Source: Oscillospiraceae bacterium (GTDB lineage: Bacteria > Bacillota > Clostridia > Oscillospirales > Acutalibacteraceae). From it: a stretch of 64,000 bases of DNA. This document shows, piece after piece, positions 60,615-64,000 of the stretch; within the stretch, counting starts at the first letter, position 1, and every line of letters starts with the position of its first letter. The position numbers and the translations under genes are program-made. The notes under the pieces are model-generated. The model ran no database searches and was not told the DNA's origin. It saw only the letters and a list, made by a program, of their open reading frames with translations. The stretch lies in the NCBI GenBank assembly GCA_022483045.1, contig JAKVOA010000001.1, forward strand, positions 829,750 to 893,749, read 5' to 3'.

Positions 60615-61361
60615 TTATTCGTCGGTATCTTCTACATCAGACATATCCCAGTTGTGCCATACATTTTGCACATCGTCCAAGTCTTCCAGGGCGTCCAGCA
60701 GCTTCTGCATACTGGCCTGCTTTTTTTCCGGCACCTTTACGTAAGTAGAGGGGACCATTTGAATTTCAGCGGTTTCAAATTCATAGCCCTTGTCGGTCAA
60801 GTCGCTCAGGACTCCGGAAAAGTCCTCAGGCTCTGTGAAAATTTCAAAAATATCTTCGTCTGCCTGCAGGTCGGCAGCGCCGGCCTCCAGAGCATCTTCC
60901 ATAACCTTTTCTTCTTCATGTCCTTCGCGCTCAATGATTAAAACGCCTTTTTGGTTAAATATAAAGGACACACAGCCGGTTGTACCAAGATTGCCGCCAA
61001 ATTTATCAAAATCATGGCGAACGTCCGCCGCGGTGCGGTTGCGGTTGTCAGACAAAGCCTCTACAATGACGGCAACGCCGCAGGGACCATAACCTTCATA
61101 TACAATATTTTCGTATTTGGTGTCGTCGCCGTCACCGGCAGCACGCTTGATGATACGGTCAATATTGTCATTAGGCACATTGGCAGCTTTTGCTTTTGCA
61201 ATGCAGTCCTTTAGTTTTGAGTTGCTGTCAGGGTCGGGTCCGCCGCCCTCTTTTACAGCGACAGCCAGCTCACGACCGATTTTTGTAAAAACTTTTGCTT
61301 TTGCGCCATCGGTTTTTTCCTTTTTCCGTTTGATGTTATTCCATTTTGAATGGCCAGACAT
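60615..61361 (-). CDS. yebC: YebC/PmpR-family protein
   Basis: 248 residues, full length, starting MSGHSKWNNIKRKKEKTDGAKAKVFTKIG, the family signature. Long annotated as a transcriptional regulator; more recent work on the family points to a role at the ribosome in relieving difficult peptide stretches. Strong AGGAGG. Own promoter; no ruvC/ruvAB neighbours are present here, unlike in many bacteria. Confidence 0.96.
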   Translation of the reverse strand: MSGHSKWNNIKRKKEKTDGAKAKVFTKIGRELAVAVKEGGGPDPDSNSKLKDCIAKAKAANVPNDNIDRIIKRAAGDGDDTKYENIVYEGYGPCGVAVIVEALSDNRNRTAADVRHDFDKFGGNLGTTGCVSFIFNQKGVLIIEREGHEEEKVMEDALEAGAADLQADEDIFEIFTEPEDFSGVLSDLTDKGYEFETAEIQMVPSTYVKVPEKKQASMQKLLDALEDLDDVQNVWHNWDMSDVEDTDE

Positions 61362-61396
61362 ATTTTCTATTTCCTCCTGACAAAAAAACTAAATTC

Positions 61397-61425
61397 AGTA
61401 TACCATAAACTGCTGAATGGAGCAA
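61397..61425 (-). promoter_or_regulatory. Promoter of yebC
   Basis: Minus strand TTGCTC (61425-61420), 17 bases, TATACT (61402-61397). Confidence 0.8.
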
Positions 61426-61454
61426 GACGAAGTAAGTGGGCAGGGGGGCGCTCC

Positions 61455-61970
61455 TTATAATTTTACCGGTGCGGGGTAGTCAGCACCAAATGTTTCAACA
61501 GTTACTTTTTGCATAATTTGGTCTTTCAGGGGGCGGTCATTGTAGTCGCGGCGTGCAGCGACAATCTTGTCGGCAACCTCCAAGCCCTCTGTCAGCTTGC
61601 CAAAGGCTGCGTATTGACCGTCCAGATGCGGTGCGTCCGCAACCATGACAAAGAACTGGCTTCCGGCAGAGTCCGGAATCATTGTGCGGGCCATGCTGAG
61701 CACACCGCGGGTGTGTTTTAGGTCGTTTTGAAAACCATTTTCAGCGAATTCGCCGCGAATGCTATACCCGGGGCCGCCCATGCCGGTTCCGCCTGGGTCG
61801 CCGCCCTGAATCATAAAGTCAGGAATGACTCGATGAAAAATAGTTCCGTCGTAAAAGCCTGAGCGAACCAAGTCGATGAAATTCCGCACAGTATTTGGGG
61901 AAGCTTGCGGGTAAAGCTCTGCTTTCATGGTCCCGGCAGTTGTTTCAAATGTAACCACAGGGTTTTGCAT
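61455..61970 (-). CDS. ppiB: Cyclophilin-type peptidyl-prolyl isomerase
   Basis: Speeds proline cis-trans isomerisation in protein folding. 171 residues, no signal peptide, so cytosolic. Active-site residues: FHRVIPDFMIQGGD (Arg, Phe, Gln), SMAR, GSQFF and HLDGQYAAFGKL. Own promoter upstream. Confidence 0.95.
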   Translation of the reverse strand: MQNPVVTFETTAGTMKAELYPQASPNTVRNFIDLVRSGFYDGTIFHRVIPDFMIQGGDPGGTGMGGPGYSIRGEFAENGFQNDLKHTRGVLSMARTMIPDSAGSQFFVMVADAPHLDGQYAAFGKLTEGLEVADKIVAARRDYNDRPLKDQIMQKVTVETFGADYPAPVKL

Positions 61971-62041
61971 AAAGAAGATACCTCCATATTCTAATGAAAA
62001 CTTTTGTAATTTCCCCTAAAAGTTTTCTATATTACTTGGAC

Positions 62042-62070
62042 AGTATAACCCAAAACGACTGTAAGAGCAA
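62042..62070 (-). promoter_or_regulatory. Promoter of ppiB
   Basis: Minus strand TTGCTC (62070-62065), 17 bases, TATACT (62047-62042); same boxes as the yebC promoter. Confidence 0.75.
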
Positions 62071-62150
62071 GGGCTTTGCGGGGATTTTCACGGATTTGCG
62101 GCATAATACGCGGATTTGCTCGCCTTTCTTGGCCTTTTGCTGTATCTCTT

Positions 62151-62837
62151 TTATTTTTCAAATTGTCTGTGCAGGTTTTCCAGCGCTTTCTTTTCAATGC
62201 GGGAAACATAGCTGCGCGAAATGCCAAGCACCTGTGCTACCTCGCGCTGGGTACGCGGGCGGGTTCCGCTTAGGCCGTAGCGCAGACGGATAATCGTCTG
62301 TTCCCGCGGGGAAAGGCGGCTTATGTGGCGGTACAACTGTTCACATTTAATTTTATGGTCAAGGTTATCAAAAATGTTGTCATCGCCGGCTAAGACATCC
62401 ATTAAGGTCAGCGCGGTGCCGTCTTTGCCGCTGTCGATCGGCTCATTCATAGAGATGTCCTGTGCGGATTTTTTTGTGCTGCGAAAGTACATTAAAATCT
62501 CGTTTTCAATACATCTGGCGGCATAACTGGAAAGGCGGATTCCTTTGCTTTGGTCAAAGGTGTTGACTGCTTTAATTAAGCCAATCGTTCCGATGGAAAT
62601 GAGATCTTCCTGGTCGGCACTGTTTACAGAGCCGTATTTTTTTATGATATGGGCCACCAGCCGCAAATTGTGTGCAATTAGCTGATCCCGTGCATCGCTG
62701 TCGCCTGCGGCCAGCCGCTGCAGACATTCCCGCTCCTGTTCAGCAGAAAGGGCGCGCGGAAAAGATCCGGAACCAGTAACACGCAGAATAAATACCAGCA
62801 GTCCCGCTGCCATACCGGAAAGCAGTGCTTCAAACAT
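62151..62837 (-). CDS. sigK: Sporulation sigma factor K (pro-form)
   Basis: Late mother-cell sigma factor directing coat and cortex genes. 228 residues with AAGGAGG before the ATG. The N-terminal hydrophobic pro-sequence (FEALLSGMAAGLLVFIL) that is removed on activation in B. subtilis is present. Region 2 contains DLISIGTIGLIKAVNTFD and RLSSYAARCIENEILMYFR; region 4 ends with REVAQVLGISRSYVSRIEKKAL. The gene is continuous, with no skin-type insertion. Supports a spore-forming host. Confidence 0.93.
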   Translation of the reverse strand: MFEALLSGMAAGLLVFILRVTGSGSFPRALSAEQERECLQRLAAGDSDARDQLIAHNLRLVAHIIKKYGSVNSADQEDLISIGTIGLIKAVNTFDQSKGIRLSSYAARCIENEILMYFRSTKKSAQDISMNEPIDSGKDGTALTLMDVLAGDDNIFDNLDHKIKCEQLYRHISRLSPREQTIIRLRYGLSGTRPRTQREVAQVLGISRSYVSRIEKKALENLHRQFEK

Positions 62838-63067
62838 GACTCGGCCTCCTTTGCCGCAGTGAATGCAGAACTTATAAATAAACTATGTTCTCATCAGACA
62901 AATTGTTGCAAGTCCGCACCATCTTTGAGCTGTAAATTTTTTAAAAATTGTATCGCATTTTTTTTAACCCTGTGTTATAATAAATTTAATACAATTTTGT
63001 AATGATTGTAACAAACAAAAAAATGAATGAAATAAACAAATATACATAGGAAATGAGGAACCTGTTC
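62838..63067. other. Divergent gap between sigK and the SH3-repeat gene
   Basis: Very A/T-rich. On the plus strand TGTTATAAT (62972-62980) is a possible extended -10 for the SH3 gene. On the minus strand I see no clear sigma-E or sigma-A site for sigK. Confidence 0.35.
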
Positions 63068-64000
63068 ATGTATCGAAATCGTCCTATCGTCGGAAAATTT
63101 GCAGCAGTTGCCGCTGCAGCGGCTATTTTGGCCAGTAGCCTTTCTGTTTCGGCATTTGCTGCGCAGCCTTACGCTACTGCATCTTTACTGGCTCAAACTT
63201 CTGCCGCAGCTGCTATACTGCCTACAGAAAGCAGCGGTATTCTTACAGTGAATTACGGTGCTGCAGCCTCTACCGGTACCGTAAAAGTACAGAGCTCCCT
63301 CAACCTTCGCGCGGGGGCAGGAACCGCATACAGCGTGATTGGCCAGCTGACAAATGGCATGCAGGTAACTATTTTAAATAACTCAAATGGCTGGATGCAG
63401 GTGAAAACTTCTTCCGGTTTGACAGGCTACTGCAGCAGCAGTTACATAACAATGAATGCCACAGTTGTAGCAACCAAAACAGCCACCGTTAAGGTGAGCA
63501 GTGCACTGAATCTGCGCTCCGGTGCAAGCACCAGCAGCAGCGTTATCGGTCAGCTCTCAAACGGCCAGGTTGTTACCGTATTAAGCACCAGCAGCGGATG
63601 GTCTTATGTACAGACATCTTCTGGACAAAAAGGTTACTGTAATTCCACTTATCTACTGACGAACAGCACCTCTTCCGGGACAACTACCACGGCCAAAACA
63701 GCCACAGTTAAAGTGGATGATGCGCTGAACCTGCGCTCCGGGGCAAGCACCAGCAGCAGCGTTATCGGTCAGCTCTCAAACGGCCAGATTGTTACCGTAC
63801 TGAGCACCAGCAATGGTTGGTCTTATGTACAGACATCTTCTGGACAAAAAGGTTACTGCAATTCCGCTTATCTGCTGACAAACAGTACCTCTTCGGGAAC
63901 AACCACCACGACCACAACTAAAACAGCCATCGTTAAGGTGAGCAGTGCGCTGAACCTGCGTTCCAGCGCAAGCACCAGCAGCAGCGTTATCGGTCAGCTC
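63068..64000 (+). CDS. Secreted SH3b-repeat protein, cut by the window edge
   Basis: 311 codons visible without a stop. Signal peptide at residues 1-32 (MYRNRPIVGKF, then AAVAAAAAILASSLSVSAFA-A). At least four bacterial SH3 (SH3_3) units follow, each with LNLRxGxxTxxxVIGQLxNG, GWxxVxTSSGxxGYCxSxYL, at about 63256, 63481, 63697 and 63922, joined by Thr/Ser linkers. Units 2-4 are almost identical at the DNA level. SH3b repeats usually bind peptidoglycan, and a catalytic domain (NlpC/P60, amidase or lysozyme) often follows; it would be outside the window. Confidence 0.88.
   Translation, partial: MYRNRPIVGKFAAVAAAAAILASSLSVSAFAAQPYATASLLAQTSAAAAILPTESSGILTVNYGAAASTGTVKVQSSLNLRAGAGTAYSVIGQLTNGMQVTILNNSNGWMQVKTSSGLTGYCSSSYITMNATVVATKTATVKVSSALNLRSGASTSSSVIGQLSNGQVVTVLSTSSGWSYVQTSSGQKGYCNSTYLLTNSTSSGTTTTAKTATVKVDDALNLRSGASTSSSVIGQLSNGQIVTVLSTSNGWSYVQTSSGQKGYCNSAYLLTNSTSSGTTTTTTTKTAIVKVSSALNLRSSASTSSSVIGQL

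Noticed and set aside
1-64000. CRISPR arrays, insertion sequences, prophage genes or toxin-antitoxin pairs
   Set aside because: No spaced direct repeats apart from the SH3 coding repeats, and no transposase, integrase, phage or recognisable toxin genes found on either strand.

Overview
The window reads as a chromosomal segment from a spore-forming, anaerobic, low-to-mid GC Firmicute of class Clostridia, most likely an Oscillospiraceae/Ruminococcaceae relative. The evidence is an intact sporulation sigma-K gene, SD-led genes with sigma-A promoters throughout, a thiolase/crotonase/3-hydroxybutyryl-CoA dehydrogenase operon with a butyryl-CoA:acetate CoA-transferase (butyrate- or caproate-type fermentation), and a FASII cluster using FabK. 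A lactate- or sugar-fermenting chain elongator such as Caproicibacterium or Caproiciproducens would fit, but that is inference. No insertion sequence, prophage, CRISPR array or replication origin was seen; the window looks like core chromosome.

Layout. 0-13 kb: peptidase T (cut by the left edge), an M3 oligoendopeptidase, a zinc-ribbon/PASTA pseudokinase, the rpsF-ssb-rpsR operon, galU, a RING/zinc-ribbon membrane protein, prfB, and a dnaD-dnaI primosome pair. 13-23 kb: a CPA2 antiporter, tRNA-Gly, typA, an exonuclease, pgeF, a PflX-like radical SAM protein, a secreted polysaccharide deacetylase, and gltX-glnS. 23-30 kb: a DUF5684-like membrane protein, thl-crt-hbd, a small cytosolic protein, and the CoA-transferase on the other strand. 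Both fermentation units carry Rex-like palindromes at their promoters, so NADH/NAD balance probably controls them together. 30-34.6 kb: a WYL regulator, mntP, an isolated hisHF pair, and a two-gene surface cassette. 34.6-45.2 kb: a small reverse-strand gene, then one long operon fabT-like/fabH/acpP/fabK/fabD/fabG/fabF/accB/fabZ/accC/accD/accA/degV with overlapping or nearly overlapping genes, a consensus promoter and a palindrome on its start site. 45.2-50 kb: a two-gene acyl-CoA dehydratase activase/dehydratase-like pair of unknown substrate. 50-64 kb: an MBL/beta-CASP nuclease, exonuclease III, tRNA-Leu, tRNA-Ala, a LysR regulator with metE-metF, an intracellular GH5 enzyme, an MntR/DtxR regulator, a MATE exporter, yebC, a cyclophilin, sigK, and a secreted SH3-repeat protein cut by the right edge.

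How the parts connect. Acetyl-CoA can be condensed, reduced and dehydrated to crotonyl-CoA by Thl-Hbd-Crt, and the butyryl-CoA made from it can be converted to butyrate by the CoA-transferase. The reductase and electron-transfer genes (bcd/etfAB) are not here. The FASII operon holds nearly all steps from acetyl-CoA carboxylation to chain elongation, with a fatty-acid-binding DegV protein at its end that could link exogenous fatty acids to the same programme. Intergenic regions are compact; several terminators share bases with, or abut, the next promoter. Nothing in the window is an obvious defence or mobile system. The most interesting poorly understood items are the dehydratase-like pair, the PASTA pseudokinase, the surface cassette, and the inferred Rex and MarR-type operators.
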